Positions 13,862 through 22,827 of a stretch of 33,445 nucleotides of DNA are shown here, piece by piece. The stretch covers positions 1 through 33,445 of the IMG/VR virus record IMGVR_UViG_3300007038_000006. One strand, given 5' to 3'. A program made the translations under genes and the position numbers. Under the pieces are notes generated by a model that was given only the letters and a program-made list of their open reading frames with translations, was not told the origin of the DNA and searched no databases. Numbering within the stretch: position 1 is the stretch's first letter; the number at the start of each line of letters is the position of its first letter. This DNA is from a virus.

Positions 13862-14953
13862 ATGGTTAAACGATTCATGCAAACAGGTGTTTTTCAGCCT
13901 CAAAAGCCGGATTTTTCAGGCATTGGTGATGCATTAGCTCAACAATTTAAAGGCGCACAAATGGGGCAGGCGATGCAACAGATGCCTCATCAACAACAAA
14001 TGAATCAATTAAAAGAAGCATTGGCAAAAGCGAATATTGGTCAAAAACAACAGCAAATGCAATTAGACCCGCTTAAAATGCAATTACAAGAACAACAATT
14101 GAGGCAACAACAACAACCTAAACCAACGTCATTAATGAAAAATATTGAGTGGCTAAAACAAAAAGGCATGGGCGATGATCAGGCATATCAAATGGCCGTT
14201 AGTCATATGATGGGGCCTCAAACCAGAATACGTCAAACAAAAGACGGTGGATTTGAGTTATTACAGGGCCAAAACGTTGGCATGAAAGATGTCCCCGGTG
14301 CGCCAACCCATCAAATACAATCCAATCTTGAGCAAGGTATAACCGGTACTGAAACCATTAAACCGGATCTTATGAATTTAGCTGATATATTTGATCGTAC
14401 TCATTCGTATTTGAGTAGAGCTAAATCCAAAGTAGGTGGCGTGTTAAATCAAATGGGATTACAAGATGTCAATCCTTATAGCCGCTATCCTACATGGCGT
14501 CAGCAAATGAATTCAATTATTAATGAAAAAGCTGAAAGTTTGATGAAGGCATTTCAAGCTGGACGGGGTAAACATTTATTAGAGGCGACTAAAAAAATCT
14601 TAACGCCAAATCCTGAAGAAGACCCTAATATGTATCGTCAACGACTTAAAGATTTTTCGAATAGCCTGGATAAAAGGAAACAAATTTATAATTTTCACCT
14701 ACAGAATGGCTATACTCCTCAATCAGCAGCTATTAGGGCTATTAATGAAACACATCCCAACAAAGTGATTAAACAACTGAATAAATTAAGCGAACCATCG
14801 AATCAACAATCATCAAAGCAGGCTCAACAGTCTATACAATCAACCAAAAAACCGTCTGATACGAATCAAAAAATTTATGTTAAAAAAACACCTGATCAAT
14901 TAAGCGATGAAGAATTACTAGAATATCGTAATCAGTTAAAAGGGCGTCCTTAA
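13862..14953 (+). CDS. Ejection-type virion protein, Gln-rich
   Basis: A 363-aa protein. Residues about 15-95 are an extreme Gln-rich helix (GQKQQQMQLDPLKMQLQEQQ). The centre (TETIKPDLMNLADIFDRTHSYLSRAKSKVGG) and the following helices look globular, and the C-terminus is polar and ends SDEELLEYRNQLKGRP, a motif common at the tails of phage proteins. It starts two bases after the previous stop and abuts the next start. It is in the P22 gp20 position. Role inferred from order and composition. Confidence 0.68.
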   Translation: MVKRFMQTGVFQPQKPDFSGIGDALAQQFKGAQMGQAMQQMPHQQQMNQLKEALAKANIGQKQQQMQLDPLKMQLQEQQLRQQQQPKPTSLMKNIEWLKQKGMGDDQAYQMAVSHMMGPQTRIRQTKDGGFELLQGQNVGMKDVPGAPTHQIQSNLEQGITGTETIKPDLMNLADIFDRTHSYLSRAKSKVGGVLNQMGLQDVNPYSRYPTWRQQMNSIINEKAESLMKAFQAGRGKHLLEATKKILTPNPEEDPNMYRQRLKDFSNSLDKRKQIYNFHLQNGYTPQSAAIRAINETHPNKVIKQLNKLSEPSNQQSSKQAQQSIQSTKKPSDTNQKIYVKKTPDQLSDEELLEYRNQLKGRP

Positions 14954-16912
14954 ATGCCATATATTAGTCAACAAGCATTGGAAGATGAAATTAAACGACG
15001 TGGATTAGATAAAACCAGTGATGATAATGATTATCAAAAAACCGTTAGTCAGTTAACAAAACAACAACCTCTAACAACAATTAAACGACAAGATCCTGGT
15101 ATTGGAACCCGATTAGTTAATACATTATCTAATTATTTAAGTGATATTGGCCAAACGGGTGAACAATTAGCATCAAAGCCTGTTAGCGCTGTCTCTGATT
15201 TAGGCAAGGGGACGATAGAAGGACTCTATAGAGGAGCCTATGGTGCTGGTTTACCCCAAGCCGGTCAATATGCAGGCCAAAAAATCGATGATTTAATTAA
15301 TGCGATTGCTGGAACGCATCTTCAATCTCCAGATGCGCCACAACCTGCATTAGGTCAATCTGCACCAGAACGTGTTGGTATTGGTTTAGGTCAGGGCACA
15401 ACAGCTGTTGTGCCTGCGTCTAAATTAGCTCAAGTCGCTAAAGCAGAACCCGCGTTAGCCAATGTTTCACCTCGTCTTATTAATCCTGCGATTTTATCTG
15501 CTATGTCAGCCTATACAGAACCGGATGATCGACCATTAGCGGCAACAATGGGCGCGATGCCATCGGCATTACATGAAGGTGCACGAGGGATTAAAGGCAT
15601 TAAACGAGGCGGCCAGCAGGCATTAGACAAAGGTCAACAAGCAGTCCGTCAATATAGACAGCGACAACAGGCAAAAGAGGATGCCTATATTAATCAACCT
15701 CAATTCCAGAGAGAGACGATTAAAAAACAGATTCCTAATTTATTACCTGATGATCTTGATTACAACGATATTAATCAATCAATTGAACGCGATATTAAAT
15801 CGCATCATGACAAAGTATTTAATCAAAACAAAAAGAATTTTCAATCATTAGAGCATTTGGCCAATCAACATGATTTAACAGGCCCTCAAATGGTGTTGCC
15901 TGAACAACCTGAAGTTGAATTAATTGATAAAGAACCTAAAACGGTTATATCGCATTTTAAAAAAACAACCCATTCACGTAATAAAGATCCTTTAACAGGC
16001 GAGCGAAACTATACAGTTAAATCAATCGATCCACTAACAGGTCAAAAAATTTATAAAGAAAAAACAACAAAAACAACAGCTAAAGAACCGGTTTATAAAA
16101 CTGTATCCGGTCAAACAGAAGAAGTGCCGGTTAAAAGTGAAGCGAAATTAGATTTAGATGACTCATTACAGCCTTTAAACAAATTATATAAGATTGCTGA
16201 AAAATTCCCTAAATATAAGTATTTACGCAATATTATTAATAATTTTAACAATCATACCAATTATAATAATGCGCGTATGTTATTGCGTCATTTAAATGAT
16301 AAAGAAACCGATATTGAAAAAATGGGGGACAGTGATGATAAACCGTATATGATACCGGCTATCAATGACGTTAAAACAGCGTTAAATAATGATATCCATC
16401 GTAATTTGAAAGAAAAAATTGGGCCTGAAGCATCTGAACGTTATAGTGAAGCATTAAAATATCATCGTGATAAAATGCGGCCATTTAGAACACAATCCGT
16501 TTTGAAAAATTTTGTAAAAGATGAAAAAGAACCAGATTTTAATACATTAGCTGATAAATTAGCAAAAAATCCCAATGTATTAAGATATGTTTCAGATGAT
16601 TTGCCTAAAGAGACAAAAAATAAATTAGCATTAAAATTATTCAAAAATGAATTATCACCTAAAAATGGTGGCGTTCAGGTCACTAATCCTGATAAAATAT
16701 TAACAAGGTATCAAGATTTGTTTAGTGATAATAAAACACATCTTTTACCTGATCAGCTGAATGAGTTTTTAAAAGATTCATTACAGCATCAAACAGAATA
16801 CCCACCGGATGAATCAGTTTCAAATAAACCCAAAGTAAAAGAATTATTGAAAACCGGTGGAAAAATTTTAGGTGGTTACGAAGTAGTAAAGTTATTAAAT
16901 GATTTATTCTGA
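14954..16912 (+). CDS. Large ejection-type virion protein
   Basis: A 652-aa protein in the place of P22 gp16 (609 aa). It opens with a short helix shared with many phage virion proteins (YISQQALEDEIKRRGL). Residues about 85-145 are Gly/Ala-rich and could interact with membrane (GTIEGLYRGAYGAGLPQAGQYAGQ). The remainder is highly charged and helical. Residues about 325-395 carry related KTVISHFKK, DPLTGERNYTVKS and DPLTGQKIYKEKT segments, a small internal duplication. No lytic transglycosylase motif was recognised. After it the ejection block ends and a new promoter follows. Confidence 0.68.
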   Translation: MPYISQQALEDEIKRRGLDKTSDDNDYQKTVSQLTKQQPLTTIKRQDPGIGTRLVNTLSNYLSDIGQTGEQLASKPVSAVSDLGKGTIEGLYRGAYGAGLPQAGQYAGQKIDDLINAIAGTHLQSPDAPQPALGQSAPERVGIGLGQGTTAVVPASKLAQVAKAEPALANVSPRLINPAILSAMSAYTEPDDRPLAATMGAMPSALHEGARGIKGIKRGGQQALDKGQQAVRQYRQRQQAKEDAYINQPQFQRETIKKQIPNLLPDDLDYNDINQSIERDIKSHHDKVFNQNKKNFQSLEHLANQHDLTGPQMVLPEQPEVELIDKEPKTVISHFKKTTHSRNKDPLTGERNYTVKSIDPLTGQKIYKEKTTKTTAKEPVYKTVSGQTEEVPVKSEAKLDLDDSLQPLNKLYKIAEKFPKYKYLRNIINNFNNHTNYNNARMLLRHLNDKETDIEKMGDSDDKPYMIPAINDVKTALNNDIHRNLKEKIGPEASERYSEALKYHRDKMRPFRTQSVLKNFVKDEKEPDFNTLADKLAKNPNVLRYVSDDLPKETKNKLALKLFKNELSPKNGGVQVTNPDKILTRYQDLFSDNKTHLLPDQLNEFLKDSLQHQTEYPPDESVSNKPKVKELLKTGGKILGGYEVVKLLNDLF

Positions 16913-16916
16913 TATG

Positions 16917-16945
16917 TTGACTTTTATTTTTTTTGTTATTATATA
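16917..16945 (+). promoter_or_regulatory. Promoter for the fibre genes
   Basis: TTGACT (16917-16922), a 17-bp spacer and TATATA (16940-16945) on the + strand make a good sigma70 match. Transcription would start near 16952. The following leader holds an AT-rich hairpin ending in six T residues shortly before the AAAGGA ribosome site, so it may be attenuated. Confidence 0.6.
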
Positions 16946-16999
16946 TTTGATCATGTTTGATTATATTTAATATGAATCATTTTTTAAAAAGGACTTTTA

Positions 17000-19168
17000 A
17001 TGACAACACCCAATTCACAATACATACCCGCGTTCACCATCCAAGAAATTATATTAAATAAGGATGATGGGGAACCATTAGCGAATGGGGTTGTTAAATT
17101 TTTTCGTGATATACAACGCACTGTACCCAAGCCGGTTTATCAGCTAACCGGTAATGCGCTGAATTATCAATTTCAATCCTTAGGCGCTCAAATTACATTA
17201 GCTGTGGACGGCAGTTTTACGGATACCCAGGGTAATCCGATTGTTCCGTATTTTTATCCCTTTGATTCAGATGGTAATGATGATCGTTATTATGTAGTTG
17301 TTGAGAGTGCTGGCGGTATTACACAATTTACACGTGAGGCAGTCCCCGCTGAAGCCGGTCAAGGTCCCTTACCGCCTGAATTACGGAATAATACAGAAAA
17401 CGAATTGATCAATCCGCAATTTGTTGACGTATTATTCAATAAAAATAAAACAAAAACGATTAGTGTATCTGGATCGAATACCGTCACCGATATTGCGCCG
17501 GGGTGGGCCATTATCTCATCAGGTACTGGCGATATTGAACTAGAACAGGTGACTAACATTCCCCAAAACTCGGCTACCAATCCATCCTATGCGTTACGCA
17601 TTAATGCTGATTCAGCCATTGGCAGTGATATTACATTACGCCAACGATTAACTGAAACACCCAAATTACTGAACAGTGATTTTGCTTCTGGCACGTTAAC
17701 AGCAGCATCCAATGAAGATACAACATTTATCATGAGATATGAACCGTCTGATAACTCAGCAACATCACATGAGTTATTTTCAGATGCGATTGATGGCGAT
17801 GGGGCCTATCACACATTACAAGGTGTGTCGCAAATTGGGGGAACGCTCAGTACGGATAATGCACCAGATGGTTACATTGATATTAAAATCATTATTCCAA
17901 CGAATCGGAATGTCAAAATAACGAGTTTACAGCTAGTTGGGGTCGATAATCAGGAAAATATTCCGTATGACCAGCAAACGGTCGACCGACAACGAACATT
18001 ATTGAGCAATTATTATCGTCGTAGTATATGGATTGAACCAAAAACCGATTTATTAACCGGCTGGACATTTGGCCAAAACCCATGGCAATTTTCATCACCT
18101 GGTGATGTAGCGGTTAAAGCAAATGGTTATGAAGGACCGGATCAAACCATTTTTATTCAAAAAGAATACGTTAAATCACAACAAGAAGATAATATTAAAC
18201 GCGCTCAAGTGGGTGCCTCAGAACATAGAGGGTTACAAATTCGAGCCAATAAAGCCAGTAATCAATTTGCTTTAATCCAATACATTGATGCGCGAACCAT
18301 GACTCCTTTTTGGGATTATCGTGCCTCTGTTAAAGTGAATGCGCGTACATTTTCGTCTAGTCATAATAGTGACATTAAATTTAAATGTCGATTAATCTAT
18401 AAAAATGGCCTACCGAATAAAACAACTCGAACTTATCCTATTCCTAATTGGAGTGGTGATGAGCCGAGTTTTGACAATGATTTTACCGTTATTAAGCCTG
18501 ATTTAGATCCGGAATATACCTTAAAACGTTCTTATGAGACGATAATTGGTAGTAATTATTTTCCAAGTTACACATTTAATAATTTTAAATTGCCTACGCC
18601 CAGTTCAAATGATATAACATTAGCTGTTGTCATTTATACCACCAATAATATGGATGAAACATCAACAGCTGATCGCATTGTATTTGATAAAATTAACCTT
18701 GTACCGAATGAATTTGCGATTGATGTGTATCCTATTACGTTTAATGAGATGTTAAGTCGTTGTCAATATTATTGGGAGCAAAGTTATCCCCTGGGTATCC
18801 TTCCAGGAGCACAAACAGCAGACGGTGTGATTGAAGCGTATCAACCCGCAACACTGGCAAATGTATTAGCTGCGACAATTCAAGAACAATATCAAGTGCG
18901 AAAACGAACGAATAACCCCGATATAACCATTTATAATCCATTCGATAATAGCACAAATAGTGTACATTATATACATAGAATTGCCTCAGGCAATCGAGAT
19001 GAGGGGAATAAACCATTTGATCAGTATTTCAATTTAAATAAAAATGATCGAAAGTTTGTTTGTTTTGCTACAGGTGGTAAAAATTATAATAAAGTTACCC
19101 GACAAGGCAGTTATCCCACCGGTGTAGTCGAATTTCATTACACCAGTGACGCACGCATAGGAGTTTAG
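17000..19168 (+). CDS. Tail fibre or large surface protein
   Basis: A 722-aa beta-rich protein. The N-terminal 140 residues (FTIQEIILNKDDGEPLANGVVKFFRD through YVVVESAGGITQFTREAVPAEAG) form a domain that recurs at the start of phage fibre-like proteins and may attach to the virion. The rest reads as one or two carbohydrate-binding-like beta domains (WAIISSGTGDIELEQ, SYALRINADS) and a C-terminal part with FNEMLSRCQYYWEQSYPLG. It has its own promoter and the ribosome site AAAGGA. It likely contacts the host surface; no enzymatic motif is visible. Confidence 0.68.
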   Translation: MTTPNSQYIPAFTIQEIILNKDDGEPLANGVVKFFRDIQRTVPKPVYQLTGNALNYQFQSLGAQITLAVDGSFTDTQGNPIVPYFYPFDSDGNDDRYYVVVESAGGITQFTREAVPAEAGQGPLPPELRNNTENELINPQFVDVLFNKNKTKTISVSGSNTVTDIAPGWAIISSGTGDIELEQVTNIPQNSATNPSYALRINADSAIGSDITLRQRLTETPKLLNSDFASGTLTAASNEDTTFIMRYEPSDNSATSHELFSDAIDGDGAYHTLQGVSQIGGTLSTDNAPDGYIDIKIIIPTNRNVKITSLQLVGVDNQENIPYDQQTVDRQRTLLSNYYRRSIWIEPKTDLLTGWTFGQNPWQFSSPGDVAVKANGYEGPDQTIFIQKEYVKSQQEDNIKRAQVGASEHRGLQIRANKASNQFALIQYIDARTMTPFWDYRASVKVNARTFSSSHNSDIKFKCRLIYKNGLPNKTTRTYPIPNWSGDEPSFDNDFTVIKPDLDPEYTLKRSYETIIGSNYFPSYTFNNFKLPTPSSNDITLAVVIYTTNNMDETSTADRIVFDKINLVPNEFAIDVYPITFNEMLSRCQYYWEQSYPLGILPGAQTADGVIEAYQPATLANVLAATIQEQYQVRKRTNNPDITIYNPFDNSTNSVHYIHRIASGNRDEGNKPFDQYFNLNKNDRKFVCFATGGKNYNKVTRQGSYPTGVVEFHYTSDARIGV

Positions 19169-19170
19169 TT

Positions 19171-19560
19171 ATGGCTGGCCCATTCAAAAAATATTCAACG
19201 ACACAAATTATTAATGATTTTGGGCAAATGCTAAGCCCTAATATTTATTCAGCTGCATTAGCTGCGTCAACTGATACGAGTTTAACCGTACCCACGATTA
19301 CAACGACTGGGATTGGCTGGACTAAATCCAATCGTACGGTTTTAGCCATTGTTCGGGTGAAATCAGATGCTGAAGTTTATATGGCACTGAATACAACAGC
19401 AACTGAACCGGCTGGGGCCAGTTTTGCGAGTACGGATGCGGAAATGGTCTCCGTTTATGAACCGTATGCACGTGTTGTGACTGAAGGGGACGTCTTGCAT
19501 TTTATCACGCCCGATGGTTCAACACCCATTACAGTGGCCTTTTATCCGTATCAGACATGA
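19171..19560 (+). CDS. Small structural protein
   Basis: A 129-aa single beta domain starting two bases after the fibre stop, with AGGAG before the ATG. Sequence features are TVLAIVRVKSDAEVYMALNTTATEPAG and ARVVTEGDVLHFITPDG, which resemble small virion proteins found next to fibres. It may be a fibre cap, decoration or assembly factor. Not identified. Confidence 0.6.
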   Translation: MAGPFKKYSTTQIINDFGQMLSPNIYSAALAASTDTSLTVPTITTTGIGWTKSNRTVLAIVRVKSDAEVYMALNTTATEPAGASFASTDAEMVSVYEPYARVVTEGDVLHFITPDGSTPITVAFYPYQT

Positions 19561-19586
19561 TTGATTAAATATCGCAAGGATGCGTT

Positions 19587-22319
19587 ATGACAAAATTTTC
19601 ACGATTCACTGACGGTGGTGATCTACAGGAAGATGATATCATTGTCGGACTCAGAGGCGGTGTGAATACACAATTTAACTATAAAGGTGTCACATCGCCT
19701 GTTCCCGTTAACAAAGGTGGTACAGGCGCGACAGATGCTGTTAACGCGCGTCAAAATCTAGGCCTCAGTATTGGTTCCGATGTTCAGGCGCATGATGCTG
19801 ATTTAGATGCAATTGCAGCGTTAGCTAGTACGGGTATTCCAACACGAACAGCTAATAACACCTATTCAATCCGATCCATTCAACCCACTGCCAATGAAAT
19901 TGCTATTACGGATGGGGATGGGGTTAATGGGAATCCAACCGTCTCACTGGCCGCTAATTTAATCATGCCTGGTAATGAGGGATTTACGCCGCCCCAGGGC
20001 ACATCCGCTCAGCGTCCAGGGTCGCCTAATAATGGTGAATTACGTTGGAATAGTGATAATACAGTACTGGAATATTATGACGGCTCGTCATGGTCTGAAG
20101 TGACAGGGCATACGAGTATAGCGGGTACGGGTATCGTTGCTAAAACAGGAACGACAACGTATGCTACGCGTACGATTCAACCCACTGCCAATGAAATTGC
20201 TATTACGGATGGCGATGGGATTAGTAGTGATCCGACAGTTGGTTTAGCAGATAATCCCATTGTCCCGGGTAATGAAGGCATCACACCACCTCAGGGCACA
20301 ACAGCTCAACGCTCAGGCAGTCCTAATAATGGTGAATTGCGATGGAATAGCGATAATAATCAATTAGAATTTTATGATAATGGCAGCTGGTCTGATGTCT
20401 CAACGAATATTAGTATATCAGGCACTGGCATCTTTGCTAAAACAGGAACCAATAGTTATCAAACACGAACCATCCAATCAACAACGAATCAAACAGCAAT
20501 GACGGATGGGGATGGGGTTAATGGTGATCCAACGATTGCATTAGCTGATAATGCGATTTTACCGGGTAATGAAGGCATGGTGCCTCCTTCAGGGAAAACA
20601 GCACAACGTGCCAGTTCACCCACTAACGGTGAATTTCGCTGGAATAGCGATAATAATCAATTGGAATTTTATGATGGTAGTATTTGGGCGGATGTCCCTG
20701 AAATTAGCGGAACTGGCTTTGCGGTTAAAACCTCAAGTGGTTCTTATGCAACCCGCACATTAACGGATGTGGCGGCCCAAACGACCATTTCAAATGCCAC
20801 AGGGGATGCAGGCAATCCGATTATTGGACTAGCGGACAATCCGGTTCTACCTGGCACTGAAGGATTGACCCCTCCTCAAGGCACTGATTCACAACGGCCT
20901 AATTCCCCCAATAATGGTGAATTGCGATGGAATAGCGATAATAATGTTTTAGAATTTTATGATGGTAGTATTTGGGCGGATGTGCCTGAAATTAGTGGAA
21001 CTGGCTTTGCGGTTAAAACCTCAAGTGGTTCTTATGCAACCCGCACATTAACGGGTGTATCGACTGAAACGACTATACAAAATGCGACTGGTGATAATGG
21101 TAATCCAATTATTGGACTAGCGAACAATCCAGTTCTACCTGGTAATGAAGGATTAACGCCGCCATCGGGTTCAACAGGTGATCAACCAGGTTCACCCAAT
21201 GACGGTGAATTAAGATGGAATAGCGATAATGCTGTTTTAGAATATTATGATAATTTTCAATGGGTTAATATTGCTAACGAAACACAGTTAAATGGCTTAG
21301 TCTGTCGTATTATTAATGATGACGATTGGCTAAATGCCACACCGAATAAAGATTTTTTCAATTTTATTCATGAACCCATTACAACAGGCGGTGATTATAG
21401 CAGAAAAACAGTCGCCAAAATTCAGGGTAAATCCTATAACACGGATGGAACCGCGATACAGGATCTGAATAGTCGAACCGATGTTGGCATCTCATTTTCA
21501 ACCAGTAATGATGGCACGTTATCAGAGCAAATGACCATTGATAATAATGGTAATGTTGATCACAAAAATCATGATGTCAGTAATATTGCCGATTTATTTG
21601 TTAACAGTAATGTCGGTATTAAAAATACCTCCCAATCCAATCCGCTCGTTGTCGAACATTCCAGTAGTGATCCGATTAAGATGATTTGCACGTCATCTGG
21701 TTCATTTTGTGCGCTAGAAGCGGAAAATGATAATGGTGATCGAGTCTTCTTTGGCATCGCTGGTTCCACTGTCGGTTCAGGTCGCAATCGAGAAGCGTTT
21801 TTTGACTATTTTGATGCGGTGTCATTCGTTTTCAGAAAAAATAACAATGAATTATTACGGATTGATCCAGGCGGTGATGTTTCCAATACCGGCATTTTTT
21901 CATCCAGTCAAGGCGATATTAGCACGGTTAATAGCACAACGGTTAATGTGACAACCGTGAATAGCAATCGATTTAATTATAGTGATAACAAAAAGACATT
22001 AGATGATGGTGATACCTATTTAGTCTCCTATGATCATTTTATGATTATTGAAACATCAGGTTCTAATGGTATTACACTCGATTTATCAAATCATGATTTA
22101 ACAGGCAGTTTTTTGGTCACTAATTTAATCAATTATACAGCCGGTAGTGAGACGATTAATTTTACAGTGAGTGGTCCACGAACATTAACCACATTTGACA
22201 GCAATAATGGTAATTTACTTAAACAAAATACCAGTTCAACGAGTATCGATTATGATTTAGGTGCCAATGAACACATTGAAATTCAAATTTTAGACGGTAA
22301 GAATATTTATATTGGCTAA
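19587..22319 (+). CDS. Tail fibre with five tandem repeat modules
   Basis: A 910-aa protein. Residues about 35-95 contain NKGGTGATDAVNARQNLGL and VQAHDADLDAIAAL, motifs typical of receptor-binding tail fibres. Five modules of 96-99 residues follow; their PG(N/T)EG signatures begin at residues 128, 227, 326, 422 and 518, each followed by PNNGELRWNSDN and a YD(G/N) motif. The C-terminal third contains a beta region and ends with ANEHIEIQILDGKNIYIG. The repeated modules would form a long trimeric shaft; the tip is likely the receptor binder. AAGGA precedes the start. Two modules are almost identical in DNA, so length may vary by recombination. Confidence 0.82.
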   Translation: MTKFSRFTDGGDLQEDDIIVGLRGGVNTQFNYKGVTSPVPVNKGGTGATDAVNARQNLGLSIGSDVQAHDADLDAIAALASTGIPTRTANNTYSIRSIQPTANEIAITDGDGVNGNPTVSLAANLIMPGNEGFTPPQGTSAQRPGSPNNGELRWNSDNTVLEYYDGSSWSEVTGHTSIAGTGIVAKTGTTTYATRTIQPTANEIAITDGDGISSDPTVGLADNPIVPGNEGITPPQGTTAQRSGSPNNGELRWNSDNNQLEFYDNGSWSDVSTNISISGTGIFAKTGTNSYQTRTIQSTTNQTAMTDGDGVNGDPTIALADNAILPGNEGMVPPSGKTAQRASSPTNGEFRWNSDNNQLEFYDGSIWADVPEISGTGFAVKTSSGSYATRTLTDVAAQTTISNATGDAGNPIIGLADNPVLPGTEGLTPPQGTDSQRPNSPNNGELRWNSDNNVLEFYDGSIWADVPEISGTGFAVKTSSGSYATRTLTGVSTETTIQNATGDNGNPIIGLANNPVLPGNEGLTPPSGSTGDQPGSPNDGELRWNSDNAVLEYYDNFQWVNIANETQLNGLVCRIINDDDWLNATPNKDFFNFIHEPITTGGDYSRKTVAKIQGKSYNTDGTAIQDLNSRTDVGISFSTSNDGTLSEQMTIDNNGNVDHKNHDVSNIADLFVNSNVGIKNTSQSNPLVVEHSSSDPIKMICTSSGSFCALEAENDNGDRVFFGIAGSTVGSGRNREAFFDYFDAVSFVFRKNNNELLRIDPGGDVSNTGIFSSSQGDISTVNSTTVNVTTVNSNRFNYSDNKKTLDDGDTYLVSYDHFMIIETSGSNGITLDLSNHDLTGSFLVTNLINYTAGSETINFTVSGPRTLTTFDSNNGNLLKQNTSSTSIDYDLGANEHIEIQILDGKNIYIG
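19968..21290 (+). repeat. Five about 290-bp coding repeats in the fibre gene
   Basis: Module starts are at 19968, 20265, 20562, 20850 and 21138, giving periods of 297, 297, 288 and 288 bp. The block 20664-20766 recurs at 20952-21054 with only two differences in 103 bp, so those two units look recently duplicated or converted; the others are more diverged. Confidence 0.9.
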
Positions 22320-22400
22320 GAATTTGTTTAAATTCTGTTTAGTTTAGCCTTGATTTGATATTGCCAGTAATAAAGGTTACTGGAAAAATGAAGGGGTAGA

Positions 22401-22518
22401 GAAAAACCGCTAAGTAATGATGGTGCAGTTTAATCTTTCTAGCTGCCTGTTCGGCAGTTAAATCATCATCACTTAACGGTTATCGCAGCGTATTTTTTAA
22501 TCTGCCTACGCGGCAGTC
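22401..22518 (-). ncRNA. Minus-strand structured RNA with two type I-F CRISPR-repeat-like hairpins
   Basis: An RNA of about 118 nt read against the surrounding virion genes. It starts next to its own promoter at 22524-22552. First comes hairpin CTGCCGCGTAGGCAG (22516-22502), then a 31-nt spacer, then hairpin CTGCCGAACAGGCAG (22457-22443). Bases 22481-22464 then pair with 22422-22405 over 18 positions. In the minus RNA both non-Watson-Crick positions (22476 with 22410, 22470 with 22416) are G-U pairs; in a + RNA they would be C-A mismatches. UUUUU follows at once (22406-22402), so this stem is also the likely terminator. The hairpins have the 5-bp stem and 5-base G...A loop bound by Cas6f (Csy4). 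It may bind type I-F Cas proteins as a decoy or guide. Confidence 0.75.
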
Positions 22519-22521
22519 AAT
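22435..22521 (-). CRISPR. Degenerate two-repeat, one-spacer type I-F-like mini-array
   Basis: In minus-strand order: repeat 22521-22494, spacer 22493-22463 (31 nt), repeat 22462-22435. The period is 59 bp; type I-F arrays use a 28-bp repeat and 32-bp spacer. By hand, the first repeat matches the P. aeruginosa I-F repeat, as I recall it, at 22 of 28 positions. The second matches the Enterobacteria form at 24 of 27 positions plus one deleted T in the 3' handle (CTAGAAA for CTTAGAAA). The first handle is altered to ATTAAAAA. No cas genes are present. The spacer pairs with its own flank (22405-22422), so it may be a structural element rather than a true guide. Confidence 0.7.
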
Positions 22522-22523
22522 TT

Positions 22524-22552
22524 ATAATATCAAACAACGGTGATGATGACAA
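22524..22552 (-). promoter_or_regulatory. Promoter of the repeat-like RNA
   Basis: Minus-strand TTGTCA (22547-22552), a 17-bp spacer and TATTAT (22524-22529); each hexamer has one mismatch to consensus. The predicted start, near 22518, falls at the first repeat. The -35 overlaps the ribosome site of the + strand gene at 22561, so transcription of the two may interfere. Confidence 0.65.
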
Positions 22553-22560
22553 GGAGCGTT

Positions 22561-22818
22561 ATGAGCATTAAATACCGAGGTGAAACGTTTCCAGGCTACA
22601 ACAAACCGAAACGAACACCCAACGCCAAAAAAAAATTTGCCGTGGTCGCTAAAAAGGGCGATAAAACGAAATTAGTACGGTTTGGTGATTCGGATATGCG
22701 CATTAAAAAAGATCAGCCTAAGCGCAAAAAAAGTTATTGTGCGCGCAGCTCAGGCATTAAAGGGGCCAATGATAAATTTAGCGCTAACTACTGGTCAAGA
22801 AAAAAATGGAATTGCTAA
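22561..22818 (+). CDS. Small very basic conserved phage protein
   Basis: An 85-aa protein, start at 22561 behind AAGGAG (an upstream GTG at 22540 lies in the RNA promoter and lacks a site). It reads RTPNAKKKFAVVAKKGDKTKLVRFGDSDMRIKKDQPKRKKSYCARSSG and ends SANYWSRKKWNC. This matches, from memory, a widespread small phage family of unknown function with an FGD...RK..(F/Y).AR and a closing YWSRKKW motif. It lies among virion genes; a DNA- or RNA-binding role would fit the charge but is not shown. Confidence 0.72.
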   Translation: MSIKYRGETFPGYNKPKRTPNAKKKFAVVAKKGDKTKLVRFGDSDMRIKKDQPKRKKSYCARSSGIKGANDKFSANYWSRKKWNC

Positions 22819-22827
22819 GGACGCATT

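Noticed and set aside
22364-22383. Hairpin CCAGTAA/TTACTGG as terminator of the fibre gene
   Set aside because: A seven-pair stem exists but A residues follow on the + strand and no U tract on either strand; it may only protect the RNA end.
22401-22560. A riboswitch or attenuator on the + strand
   Set aside because: The 18-pair helix is uninterrupted only in the minus RNA, and promoter and U tract are also on the minus strand.
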